DNA of 64,000 nucleotides from Pyrenophora tritici-repentis (Eukaryota; Ascomycota; Dothideomycetes; Pleosporales; Pleosporaceae): contig NC_089396.1 of NCBI RefSeq assembly GCF_003171515.1, positions 1,302,001 to 1,366,000 on the forward strand, given 5' to 3'. Under the pieces are notes generated by a model. That model was not told the DNA's origin, ran no database searches, and saw nothing but the letters and a program-made list of their open reading frames with translations. Positions 20,379 to 32,500 of this stretch are shown one piece after another. Within the stretch, counting starts at the first letter, position 1, and every line of letters begins with the position of its first letter. The translations under genes were made by a program, and so were the position numbers.

Positions 20379-21227
20379 ATGGTAAAAGTCTGGCTCATTA
20401 CTGGATGCTCGTCTGGCTTCGGTCAGGAAATCGCCCTGGCCGCGCTGGCCCACGGCGACACAGTCGTTGCTACCGCGCGTGACCCCACCAAGCTTGCACA
20501 GCTCGCCGAGCGTGGTGCTATCACGGAGCAGCTCGATGTGCTCGATAGCGATGAAAAGCTGAGCAGCCGCATCGATGCAATTGTGAAGAAGACGGGCGGG
20601 ATCGACATTCTCGTCAACAACGCCGGCTACATCCTGGCCGGCGGGGTCGAGGAGTGCAGCCGCAGCGAAGTCGAGGCGCAATTCAGCACCAATGTCTTTG
20701 GCCAGCTCAACATCATCCGCGCCGTGTTGCCCGTGATGCGCAAGAAGCGCTCTGGCGTCGTCGCAAACTTGGGCTCCATTGGCGGCTGGGCTGGATCTCC
20801 TGCTGCGGGCTTGTACTGCGCCACCAAGGCCTGCGCCACCATCCTCGCGGAATCACTGCGCCAGGAGGTCGCCCATCTCAACATCAAGGTCACCTCCATC
20901 GAGCCTGGCTACTTCCGCACCAACTTCTTAAGCTCCGGACACAAGACCATGGCGGCTAACCGCATCGCGGACTTGGCCGCAGGCGTCGACGGCACGTACG
21001 CCGGTCTCGAGGCTTATAACCACAAGCAGCCCGGCGACCCACAAAAAGGCGCAAAGTTGATTGATGAAGCGCTTACGGGAACGGGCCGATGCGAGGGACG
21101 AGAGCTACCTGTGCGTCTGAGTCTGGGCAGCGATGCCTACCAGTTTGTGTCGGGTCACATTGACCGGTACAAGAAGGAGCTTGAGAGCTGGAAAGACCTC
21201 ACAACCACCACGGACTGCGACAACTGA
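20379..21227 (+). CDS. Short-chain dehydrogenase/reductase
   Basis: A single-exon gene of 282 residues. It is a classical SDR: cofactor motif TGCSSGFG at residues 8-15, NNAG near residue 83, and catalytic Ser and YCATK (Tyr and Lys) near residues 130-150. The second-strand end (ATARD) suggests NADP(H). It likely reduces a keto group or oxidises an alcohol on the polyketide. It is convergent with the methyltransferase gene and divergent from the transporter. Start and frame are unambiguous. Confidence 0.92.
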   Translation: MVKVWLITGCSSGFGQEIALAALAHGDTVVATARDPTKLAQLAERGAITEQLDVLDSDEKLSSRIDAIVKKTGGIDILVNNAGYILAGGVEECSRSEVEAQFSTNVFGQLNIIRAVLPVMRKKRSGVVANLGSIGGWAGSPAAGLYCATKACATILAESLRQEVAHLNIKVTSIEPGYFRTNFLSSGHKTMAANRIADLAAGVDGTYAGLEAYNHKQPGDPQKGAKLIDEALTGTGRCEGRELPVRLSLGSDAYQFVSGHIDRYKKELESWKDLTTTTDCDN

Positions 21228-21650
21228 AGGCGCTGATCGACGGGACACGGTTCACAGAGTCCATCGGAGGCTGTCACTGTGGCATGGCTCGTACAAGGTG
21301 CGAGAATCGTCGGTGATGCTAGAGCACGTCGAGTGGTGCCAGCGAGCACAAGGCAAGGGGCTTCGTAGGATGACCCCGGGAATTCAGCAATACCTCGGTA
21401 GTCAGAGAACATGATTACTTTCTGTGCCAATGGATTAAATGCAAAGATTGAGCATGTGACTTTTCTCCTGAGCATGCCGCATATCCGGGGCTCTACGTGC
21501 ATATACGCATGCACTGCGGCATGCTCCCATATGTAGCCCCATTTTCGACTTGAAAACACGTGACTTTGTAAGTTGTCCTTAAAATACTGACCAATCACCT
21601 GTCCCGCCACCATCACCTTTGTGTTACTCCGACACTTCAACAACCGCATC
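21228..21650. other. Convergent 3' intergenic region
   Basis: 423 bases between the SDR and O-methyltransferase stop codons. No gene recognised. Confidence 0.5.
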
Positions 21651-23295
21651 TTACACGAGCTCTGAATTTGGCAGTACAACCTCCACCAACGAAACCTGAC
21701 TACGGCAGTCCCATATCTTATGCAGCTTCAATCCCGCCTTCTCAACGATGACGCGGAATTCGCGAGGCGTCCGCTCAATGCCGTTCAACAACGCCATCAT
21801 CGCAAGGTCGCGTTGATGCGAGTAACGAGTGTAATAGCCCTATAGAGTCAGCGGATTATACGCTTCGCTGGCCTTTTAACTTACCCAGTTTGCAGGCAGA
21901 GGAGCAGGTGCAGCGGCAAGCTCCTCCGAACCCAACGTTGTGTTCATGACCTGATCGCAGATCAGAATCCGCGACCGCGGGCCCATGCTGGGCTTGATAG
22001 CCGTAAGAATCCGGACACAAAAGTCGTCCGACCAATCGTGTATCACGTATCGAAGCCAGTAAACGTCGGCGTTCTTGATCGGATTAGGCTCGAAGAAGTC
22101 GTGAGGGCAGAATTGCACCCTCTTTTGCGCGACGGCATCTGGGTTGTCTTTTGGCCAGACCACCTTCTCAGCTTGCTCCAGCATCGCCGCGCGATCCTGG
22201 ATGACAAATTGTAATTGCGGATGGACTTGCGAGAGCTGGAGACTGAAACCGCCCACACCTCCGCCCACGTCAACCACGAGCGCAGAGCCTAGCGACTCCC
22301 ATGGATAATCTAGGCAGATTGTTAGCTACCCTGTTGGCTGATGGTGATCTCTGATACTTGCCATATAGATGAGCCTTGCCAAAGACTTGACCTCCGCCAA
22401 CCATGGCGAGCCCGAAAATGGGCAGTTCAGGCCGCCCTACCAGGTCAGACGCGGATTTTCCTTGCACTGCCTTGTCGAGTTCAGACCCAAAAGGACCTGG
22501 ATAGCCGCTAGGTCCTCCGTCTGTTCCGCAACGTCCGTCCTGCAAGTTTTGCACCGTGACCTTTTCCTCTAGCCAGTCCCATCGTGCTTTTTGCGTATTT
22601 GCTGCTGCCTGGAAAGCTGTATCTATGACGTCGAAAGAAGGGCCCGTTTTCTTGTCAAAGAGCGATCGAGGTAGATGATCAGACGCCGAGTATATGTCAA
22701 AAGCGCTACGCACGTGTTTAGAATGCAATCTTTCTAAACGATCAGGAATGCCTTACAACATGACAATGTATGCTCTGAGTGGCTCGTTACCGACCAAAGC
22801 AGCCGACACATGGTTATTCGCGAAGCGGTCGGGCTGAACCTCTTTGAAGATATGGATGGAACACAAACAACGCATGAGTCGAGCTATATTCACAGAGTAC
22901 CCAATCAGCATGGCTGGCATCTTTCATGCACATACACGACGGTGGTACTGACATAGTTTTGTAGACTCGATGCCTACCTGCTTTGCCAGGTCCTCCACGG
23001 CAACGCCGCTTTCATCGGAACCGACAAGCATATCTGGGATTCGCTTCTCAGCTGCAATGTGCAAGGCACGCGCCTCAAAGTATTGCGTTGACACTTCCAA
23101 AAGACGGTTGCTTGGCGTGCTCACAAGCTCCGTGAGCATGCCTGCTGCGGAGAGAATCGTTCTTTGGGCATTGAACAACTCTTTGGGGGGGAGTGATTCC
23201 TTGCTCTGTTCACTGGATGTTATGAGTGTCGCCAAAGCCGACTGTACTAGCACACCGAGCTGAATGAGCTTCGCCGAGGTTGAGTTGGGGTCCAT
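21651..23295 (-). CDS. SAM-dependent O-methyltransferase (family 2)
   Basis: Five exons, 23295-22953, 22883-22757, 22705-22362, 22309-21885 and 21839-21651, join in frame to 475 residues. The N-terminal dimerisation helices (LAKQVGIESTKLSRLMRCL) precede the Rossmann methyltransferase domain, with SAM motif VVDVGGGVGGFSLQLSQ (about residue 285), QDRAAML, and LRYVIHDWSDDFCVRIL holding the catalytic His. It is typical of enzymes that methylate phenolic hydroxyls of fungal polyketides. Intron 3 (22310-22361) has a GC donor (G|GCAAGT) and is the only way to join LY to DYPWESLG in frame. The gene is divergent from the FAD monooxygenase. Confidence 0.9.
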
Positions 23296-23581
23296 GGTCA
23301 CGGAGAACTTTGTGCGTGTCCAGATAATTCGATCAAGTGTTGTGAATATTCATCCAAGTACATTCATGTCCAATCTCTAAATGTGTTTGCGATTTGGGTC
23401 ACCTAGATGCCGGAGTACGTTGTGTCGCTGATCAGAACTACCAGCGGACCGGAGTACAGCGGACCTCACCACCTCACCACCTCACTTTGATGTCAGACCC
23501 GGCGAACATTAAGAAATAGATTCGGTTATGAGATGGAGTGCGGCAGTGTATTGATTGATTCTTTCAGCTTTGTATAGAGAA
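23296..23581. promoter_or_regulatory. Divergent promoter with two CCGGAGT motifs
   Basis: 286 bases between the methyltransferase (minus) and FAD monooxygenase (plus). CCGGAGT is at 23410-23416 and again within CGGACCGGAGT at 23445-23455, followed by AGCGGACC. A CACCTCACCACCTCAC repeat lies near 23470. Confidence 0.55.
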
Positions 23582-25842
23582 ATGGCGAAATCGGTTGCAT
23601 CTTTCACGTGGGAGCGGGGGTTCCGAGAGCCTTCTGCCATTCCGCAATGGGAGACAGACAACGATATCGACGGTACCACACTTCCACCTTCCAAAGAAGT
23701 GGTGACGAGCTCCCAACATAATGACCTTGGAGTTAACGTCTTGCGCACATGGCCTACGCTTTACGATGGCACCAATAACCCGCATGGTATCCCAGCTTGG
23801 TGGAAGCCCCAAAAGGAAGTCGATGTACTCATCTGTGGAGGTTGGTACAGACTGCGACAGCTGTATGTTTTTATCACTGACACACGATTACAGCTGGGCC
23901 CAGTGGCCTCGAAGTTGCTGTCAGTCTTGCTAGACAAGGCGTTTCCTTTCGTATCATCGGTAGGTCAGCCATCTCACTACGATGAAAAGAAACTGAGAAA
24001 GTATAAGACAAGGCTGAGGGGCCTCTCATAGCAGGACGAGCTGATGGCGTTCAACCGCGATTCCTCGAAACCCTGGCAACTTGGGGCCTTGAGAAGGAGG
24101 TTGCAGAAGAGGGGCCTTTGATCGAACGAACTGCCATCTACAAGGACGGCAAAAAATTGCTATTTGGACCATCTCACCAGTCAGATTCGCGCTATCGAGG
24201 ACTTCACATCATTACTCAAGGGCAAGTCGAGAGGATCTACATCCGTGACCTGACACGCCACAAAGCGCTCGTCGAGCGCAGCACAATCATGAGTAAATTC
24301 GAGATGGACGAGTCATCTTCTCATTCGGTTCAAGCGACACTACGCAATTCTCGCACTGGAGCGGAGGAGCTGGTGAAGGCCAAGTTCCTCGTAGGTAGCG
24401 ATGGAGCGGCCAGCATGGTCCGAAAGCAACTCAATATCCCCTTCGACGGCATGAGCACGGATATCTATTGGGGCATCTTGGATTGTCGACTCGATTCAGA
24501 CTACCCGCACGCGTTTGTTTTCGGCTCTGTCATCAGCTCGAAACATGGAGGATGTGTCATCATACCTAGGGAGGATGGGTACATCAGGTGCGTGCATAAG
24601 ATTTCTTTTTGCAAAGGCACAGCTAATTTTCTAGACTTTACACGCAGTTGGACGTTTCGCAGACCGGCCCTCTCGCCGCGTCTCGTCAGGCTCAGGATGC
24701 ATCATTTAAAGAGGCAGGAGGCAGGGTCGACGTGCACACCATCACCCCCGAAGAGGTTCTAGAGCAGGCAAATAAGATATTTGCTCCATATACGCTCAAG
24801 TTTGCTGCGCCGTTGAGCTGGTTCGCCGTTTGGAAGAGTAGGTCCATCGACTGCCATGTGCGATACGCGCTGACAATGTGAAGTCTCGGAGCGAGTCGCT
24901 CGATCCTTTTCTTCACCAGACAATCGTGCTCACATCCTTGGAGATGCAGCACACGTTCATAGCGTTATGGGCGCTTTTGGCCTGAATGCCTCCATCATGG
25001 ATGCTGCCAATCTCGCCTGGAAATTGGGTTTTGTGGCCCGCAAAAAGGCGCAATTCGGAGCTTTGTTGCCTACCTACAGTTCTGAGCGGCGCCCTCATGC
25101 CGTCCGCATCATCAAAGTCTCCGGTAGATATCTGCGGTTCGTGTGCAACGCTGACCTCCATGTCGCTGCTGATATGCCCGACGAATTGAAGCCTATGCCG
25201 CTCGCCGAGGAACCCACTGGCGAATTCCCGGAGAGGGAGCTTAAATTCCTCGCCAGTTTCTTCCAAGGAAACGGCCACTTCCTGCTCGGTGTAGACGCAC
25301 CGTACGATGCTTCTGTCATCAGCCCGTCTCCGAAGCAAGGGAAACGCGTCGCCATAAACGTTCGCAACGGCGTACGCGCACCGAACCCACGAGTCTGCTT
25401 TTCTACCGCCGAGACCGGCTATCTGTACGATAAGCTCGTAGGCGCAGACAGGCTTCATATTGTCCTCTTTGCATCGTCACTCCGTGGCCCATCACGTCAG
25501 GCTATCAGCAAATTCGCCGAGGCCCTTGGCCCGTCGGGATTCTACCAACGCTTTGGCGGTTCTTCAATGTTTAATATCGTGGTGGTTGTGGAGTGTGTTC
25601 CGTTCGAATTGGACGAATTGTTGCCACATGATGGCATGGACAATCTGAAGCAGGTGGCCACTTTCGTCTTCGATGACCGCGCGCCTGATGAGAATGCACA
25701 CACTACTTGGGGTGCCGATCGTAAGAATGGTGGTCTGGCGGTAATACGCCCAGATCTGTGGGTCGGCATCACGGCGCCAATGGACGATGTCGAGATGTTG
25801 GACGAATACTTTGGATCGTTCCTTGTTCCTGCTGCACAGTAA
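23582..25842 (+). CDS. FAD-dependent aromatic monooxygenase (phenol hydroxylase type)
   Basis: Five exons, 23582-23840, 23894-23959, 24032-24587, 24635-24837 and 24884-25842, join in frame to 680 residues. The N-terminal FAD domain has the dinucleotide motif CGAGPSGLEVAVSLARQG (about residue 87) and AGRADGVQPRFLETL. The second FAD motif is HILGDAAHVHSVMGAFGLNA. The C-terminal part (about residues 500-680) matches the thioredoxin-like dimerisation domain of phenol 2-monooxygenases. Such enzymes hydroxylate phenolic rings using NADPH and oxygen, and may trigger decarboxylation or ring opening. The frame is intact. The ATG at 23582 is the first in frame. Confidence 0.9.
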
Positions 25843-25897
25843 GATGTATAGCTTGCATAACCTGAATGGATGTCGATGGGTAAAGGCCTTGTATTTA

Positions 25898-28800
25898 TTA
25901 TCTACTGTCTCTATCGTTACTGGACAAAAATCCCATCTCTTTCCATGCTTTGATGTACTTCACAATCAAATCCTTCTTCATCCCGCTAGCCTTCTGCAAA
26001 GTTGGCGATGCTAGCCTAGCTACTCGAGTATCTAACGATATTCTCCCACCTGAAAGTCTTTCAAAGTCGTTTTCGAAAAATTCGAGCAGTTCCTTGGCCT
26101 GTCCAGTTTCGCGAACCCTCGCAAGCCACGTCTCATACGGCAGCAATGGTTCGCGCAACCCCAACTCGTGTTGTATGATCATGGCTAGGTCCTGGTTTGA
26201 CTGACGAATTGGGTTCTCAACATGGTAAAAGACGGAATTCGGCGGGTCTGGTTGAAAGAGCAAATCAATCACCACTTTGGCAGCTCGGTCGGCCGGCAAC
26301 CACGAGTAGCTCTGCGCCATGTCAGAAAATTCACAAGATGGAGGGAATATGATAAACTTACGCCCTTTAACGCAGGAAAGGCAGACACCTGCTGCGATAG
26401 CTTGACGAGCGTGGGGAAATGCTCCTCAACCTTCCACACTCCAGCATTCTCAGCGCCACTCAATTGGCCGATTCTGACAATCATTGGATCGAACTTGTCG
26501 CCTTCATGATTCCCCATTGATTGAAGCAGTTGCTCACAAACCCACTTGGCCTCGGCGTATCCCATCGGAGCTGTGACTAGCGGATCGTCCACGGCTACTT
26601 CCGGCACCAGGTGGTTCTGCTCATTCTCGTACCGTGCGAGGACAGCAATCGATGAAGCAAACAAGAGCCGTGGTTTCAATTTTCGATCACTAGCCTCATA
26701 TGTAGCAATGGCCAGATCAGCCAGCGCTTTTGTGCCTTGCACATGAGGCTCAAAGCTCTTGAGGCTGCGTTTGAAGTCCATCGGCCAGGCGAGGTGCATT
26801 ATGTGCGTCACGCATCCTGTGAGACGACTATAGTCTTGTTTGGTGATGCCCAAATCTGACGCTTGCATGTTGGCGTCCAGGAACTCGACTTTTGCCCACA
26901 TGTCCACGGAGAGAGAAATCCCAGCAGCTGTATTAGCATCCGTCTGCCGGGAAGTCTGACTTGAGCGTACGCCGTTCCTATAACCTGGACGGTTCAAACA
27001 TAGGACTCGCTGGACTTGAGAGCTCATCGCCAATTGTCGTAGGACATGGACGCCCAGACTGCCGGTGGATCCCGTGAGAAGAACAACCGCACCAGAGTTC
27101 GCTACACTGGAACAACCATCGAGAAAGTGTGATAACATCGACCTCATCCGTACTTCTCGGCTCTGTTCTTGAACTGAAGGCTGGTACTCCCCCATAAGGA
27201 ACGGTTTCAGTGCGTGAGCAAGGAGCTTGAAGGTTGGGTTTCGGTAGACAAAATCGGGCTTGAGGACCGGTGGCTTCACTGTCGATGAGTTTCGCACAGA
27301 AGCGTTTATAGCGCGAGTGAGACGCACGGCTCCCAAAGAGTCCAGACCAGCCTCAAACATGTCGTCATTCAGATCAAGAGTCGTTGAAGCCCTTCCAGAC
27401 TCCACCAACAAGCTTTTGACCAAGTTGACTAGCTGAATACCGAGATTTTCCGGTTGCAGGATCTGAAGCGGAGCAGAAGACTCCAGAGCCTCGTAGGCCT
27501 GCTGTATTTCTGTCTTGAAGTCTTCCTGTACCTCTTTTCGCATCACCGATCCTTTGTCAGACCGTCGTATTTCTTTTCCTGGGGGTTTGGGAATGATCGC
27601 TGCCTTGGAAGATATGCGCGCGTGTTGGTCCAGCAAGGGATTGATATCGTTGACCAAGCTCCAAATGTGGTCAACGAAAGAATCCAGACTAAGCTCCACG
27701 GAACGAGCTGGTTCAACAAGTAGAACTAGTTCGAATGCTCCGTTGCCTAAGCAGATTGCGCTACGCACAGTAGGGTCTTTTAGCAGTGCCTCCTCCAATA
27801 ATCCGGGGGCCACTTTTTCCCCAGTCTTCAGCACAATCAGATCGTCGGACCTCCTCAGGATCTTGACCTCCACAAACTTTGATTCTGGACGCATTTCTAG
27901 CTCGTCTTGAATCTCAAATGGTTCGTCCCATGCACACGGAAAGCCTGTAAGCCTGTATGTTGGGGAGGAGCCGGCCTCACTCAAAGGTCGAAGTTGCAAG
28001 CCAATGTCCTGGCGCAATCTGAGGTACCGCCAATCATAGTCTTCCCCGGGTGAGAAGATGTAGGCAACGGCACCTATTTCGGTCGCTCCATAGTGATTAA
28101 GCAATTTGATATCGTTGCTTGCTAGTACTTCGCCAACTTGAGGTTTGATTGGACCACCACCTACAGCTACGAATCGCAATGTCGCGAGAGCCGTCATAGC
28201 TGCCTGTAATGGTTTACCTTCCATTGAGACCATGTCCTCCAATATACTCGGCACTGTCATCAAAGACTACGCCTGGAAAAGGTCTAATAGGCGTACGGTG
28301 GACTCTCCCGCCGGAATCGTGTTCGAAGGTGGGAAGCAGCATGTCATTCCTATTGACAGACTCAAACAAGGAGCTAGGAGCCCGAATCCGTGATACAACG
28401 GGAGTGTAGATAGATTGCGCCAATCTGTTTCCTCGTTCTCGGCGAAATCATGACAAGCTGCATAGCCCAGCAGGTAGCGATGTGCCAACCTTATGGGCTT
28501 CGGTAGGCCGGTCGTGCCGGATGAATGTAAAATCAATACATTTCGGTCCTTCTCATCACCAATGAGCTGGCGCCCCTCCAGTGAACTTTTGACGTCCAGA
28601 AAATGTCGGTATGGCTTAGCGTCTATTAGAGTAACCAGCGTCGCAGTCTGCGGCGAAAGACCTCGTCGAGTCCGAGAGGAGACAAGAAGTGTTGATGCGC
28701 ATGTCTCTTTTAGGAGATGATTGACAGCCGTCTCGCTGAGACGTGTAGAGAGAAGCACCACCTGAAGCAAATTTAGTGCCTCAGTTTCAATCTCGATGAA

Positions 28801-29202
28801 GATACTTACCGGAATGTTGGAAGCCAACAAGGCGGCGATGTAGATGAACAACCCCACATCTGACTTCATATAAAGCGCAACAGGGCACTTCACGCGTTGC
28901 TCAGACCCATCCCTACCCAGTCCAAGTTGTTCCTCAACCCACGAAGAGCAGGCTGATACGGCATTTTCCAGTAGTTTGAAGCTTATCGGAAGCGGATTCT
29001 CCGAGCTCTCTTGGCCTTGAATGCAAAAAATCCTGTCAGGGTTGTAGAGGGCATTGTGGCGAATGAGCTGGGGCAAAGAATTGATCGAGTCGCTTTCCAG
29101 GGCCTCGTCATTAGGAGGTGACCTAGGACTGAATCTTGGTCGAATGAAGCGATTTTCTGCGTAGCTGTCCCCCATTTCGAATGCGTTTGTATGCCCGTTC
29201 AT
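25898..29202 (-). CDS. NRPS-like A-T-R carboxylate reductase, with an in-frame stop
   Basis: Exons 29202-28810, 28761-26362 and 26311-25898 give 1068 codons. The adenylation domain has LHSSGTTGLPKPI (about 207) and NHYGATEIGA. The thiolation site is FEAGLDSLGAVRL (about 605). The reductase domain has LLTGSTGSLGVH (about 693) and GYAEAKWVCEQLL. Such enzymes activate an aryl acid and release it as an aldehyde, for example in cichorine- and ascochlorin-type pathways. The first intron (28762-28809) is 48 nt and lacks stops, but its removal restores the usual SNIPVVLLSTRLS. Codon ~296 is TAG (28269-28267), between LLDLFQA and SLMTVPSIL. A 30-nt intron could remove it but would be too short. The copy is probably inactive unless read through. 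Confidence 0.87.
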
Positions 29203-29551
29203 TCTTCTTTCCCTGTTCAAAACCTAGTATCATAAATCCGCAGATAACACGTTTCGCGCGGCAAGTCCAGGGCCCTGCGTACGCCAGTAGAGGCTGTACG
29301 CGGGTCCACGTCAACCGTTCCGTGTAAGACGATAACCGGACCTGCGTCGTTGACTATGTTCGCTGCACACATGTTGATATTCATTTTATGGTTTTACTTT
29401 TACAGTGGGATGTAATTCTACTGGCCAGATTCACTGACACGACACACTGTTGCTGCAAACACGTGATTTGTCATCCACATACTGTGAACCTACTGAACCT
29501 TCAATGCGGTTGCAACTATACTGCAATTTTATCACTGGTAATTGGTAACAG
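29203..29551. promoter_or_regulatory. Divergent promoter of the NRPS-like and PKS genes
   Basis: 349 bases between the two start codons. ACCGGACC lies at 29335-29342 and partly matches the motif of the other three divergent promoters. A shared promoter would couple expression of the synthase and the reductase. Confidence 0.5.
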
Positions 29552-32500
29552 ATGTCGTCCGAATTCGTACTTCTTTTTGCCGGCCAGGGATCAAGAGCGA
29601 CGTTTTCCTCGGCTTCAGCGACGACTCTGTTGAACCGGGTGGCACAGCACGACATCGCTTCCCTCATACTTCAACGCTGCCATGAATCCCTTTTACAAGA
29701 TTTCTCGACAATCGATACTAGCGAGAGGACGATTCTGACTGAAGAAGATGCCAAGTCACTCACAACACCCCAGGACCTGGTTAAGCCGTCAGCTACATTC
29801 GCCCAGAATCCAGTCATACAGGCGGTGACCTTCTACCTTCATCAAATTCTGGAGTATGTATTTTACGTACAGAGAGAACGAGAAGGATAACCACACGACA
29901 CAATTTCTGAAGCAGCTGGCTTCTGCTCTGGCATTCTGCCCGCACTCGTTGTCGCAGTGAACACCCCAATCGAATCCCCACAATTCCTAGAATATGCCGT
30001 GGGGACTTTTCGGCTGGCGTTCTGGACTTCCATAAGGAGCGCTTCATACTCCAAGTCTCTCGCTGGAGCGACATGGGGGGCCCTTCCCTGGTCTTTGGTC
30101 GTGGCGGGTCTCACCAAAGAGGCTCTGGAGACGGCATTGACAAGCGCTCAATCTCAAGTAAGATCCCAATCTTTGCTATGCATAAGTATATAGTACATGG
30201 CTAAATGATTTAGCTTTCACACCGAGTTCGCGTATCTGCGGTGCTCGGCGATGATATGTTTTCGCTTTCAGGAACTGGCGTTGATCTCGATCGACTTCGG
30301 AGTCTTTTACCAACGACTTCAACACACAGGCCTGCATTCATCCACACTTGCTATCATGGGGGGGAAGATATGGAGGAGGTGGTTCAAGACATACTTCGAG
30401 ACGTGAAGAGGCTAGAGATTCCTTTTCCAGACTGGGAAGCGTTGAAAATTCCAGTACGCTCAACAGTAGACGGCACTTTCCTCGCATCGACACAACCTCA
30501 ATCAGATACGCTCTTGGAGGCTGCCATCCGTTGTATGCTCATCCATCCAGTAGATTGGCAGGCGACCGCATCCAATATCTTGGACTCTGCATCGCAGCGC
30601 CTAGACATGAACGCCGAACTCTGCTCGAGGGTACTGGCTCTGGGTCCCAACGGGGGATCTCTCTTCACATCAGCAAAGAACACGGCTTTGCACCAAAGAC
30701 TACAGATTGAGCACAGGTACGCATCAACTTCATCTCGCAATTACCATATGCTTACTTTGAGAAGTACCTCGTCGAAGTCGATCGGATCAGAGAGCTGGCA
30801 CAAATCGGACATTGCAATCGTGGGAATGTCGGTGGATATACCGGGCGGTGAAGACCTCCACGCATTTTGGGACATGTTGCAGAACAGCACTAACGTTTCG
30901 ACTGAGGTAATGAATCTCTTCATGACTGCGTCTCAGGCTAACTTTCCAGATTCCATCGTCTCGTTTCAATCTCTTCGATTACTACGACAAAGATGCTTCC
31001 AACAATTCGAAGCCCCGCAAGATGGCCGCGAAACACGGCAATTTTTTAAAGAACCCGTTCCACTTCGACAATAGGTTTTTTTCGATATCCCCGCGAGAAG
31101 CAAAGTCCATGGATCCACAGCAGCGGCTTATATTGCAATCTGCGTTGAGGGCGTTGGATGACGCCGGGTACGCCCCAAATACGACCGAATCTTTCCAGCC
31201 GGACAAGATGGGAGTCTTCATCGGAGCTGCAACAGGAGACTACGTGGATAATACGCGAAGCGATATCGACGTGTATTACAGTCCCGGTATGTATTCGCAC
31301 TAAACACCAACGACAGAAAGCTTACCCAAGAAGGGACCTTACGAGCATTCCTTAGTGGGAGAATATCCTATGCTTTCGGATTCAAGGGACCATCTGTGGT
31401 TATTGATACCGCGTGCTCATCATCACTTGTGGCGATACATCAGGCCTGCATAGCATTGGAGCGTGGTGATGCTGTATCAGCGTTAGCAGGAGGAGTAAAC
31501 GTCATCTCCAGTCCAGATGTAAGAGCCCCGCTTGTGCCGTGTTATACGTGAGATTACGCCAAGGAAAGTTTACCAAGTTTTTGAATAATGTTAACGACAA
31601 GTGCTTTTGCAGATGTATCTCGGCCTCGCGCGCGCGCATTTCCTCAGCCCAACCGGTCAATGCAAACCCTTCGATGCTGCCGCCGATGGTTATTGTCGCG
31701 CAGAGTCTTCAGTGGTATTCGTGCTGAAACGTATGGAAGACGCCATTGCACACGGAGATCGGATCCACGGCATCATCAGAGGGACTTCGGTAAATCAGTC
31801 GGGTACTTCCAAGTCCATCACCCATCCTGATGCGGAAACACAAGCTCTGCTCATGCGAAGTCTTTTGGATCGAACCAAGATTCCCGCCCGGTCTATCAGC
31901 GTAGTGGAAGCACACGGAACAGGTACGTGTCGAGGGACTTTGTAGGTGCAGCATCGCTAACTCGTTCAGGTACCCAAGCTGGTGATCTTTGCGAGATTAC
32001 CAGTCTCCAAGCCGTCCTAGGACAGGGATCTGGACGCCAGCAACCTCTCTGCCTAGGCTCCATCAAAGGCAACATAGGTCATGCCGAAGCCGCATCAGGG
32101 GGCGTTGGCCTGGCGAAGTTGCTGCTCATGATGCAGAGGAAAAAGATCCCGCCCCAGGCATCATTCCAGCATCTCAATCCGCGTCTGTCGAGCATCGCCG
32201 ACCACAACATCATGATACCCACAAGAGTCATGGACTGGAATAGTACTCATGATAGCCCGAGGCGCGCTCTATTAAACAACTTTGGTGCTGCTGGCTCGAA
32301 TGCAGCCCTTATCCTTGAGGAGTGTCGCACTACGACTTGGGTAGCGTCGTCACATTCGAGGTCTACACATATCCTGAACATTTCAGCGAAAACTCAGGAG
32401 GCTCTGGTCGAATTACTCTCTCGCTATCTGGACCTATTGCGCAACAAATCTCATGAAAATATCATCCCCCTGGCCGATCTATGCTACAGTGCAAATGCAC

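Noticed and set aside
28264..28305. A 30-nt or 43-nt intron removing the stop in the A-T-R gene
   Set aside because: The 30-nt version is shorter than any plausible intron and deletes conserved residues; the 43-nt version breaks the frame.
30706..30770. A 48-nt intron in the PKS between EHR and STSSKS
   Set aside because: The frame is open with or without it and linker sequence gives no guide, so I left it as coding.
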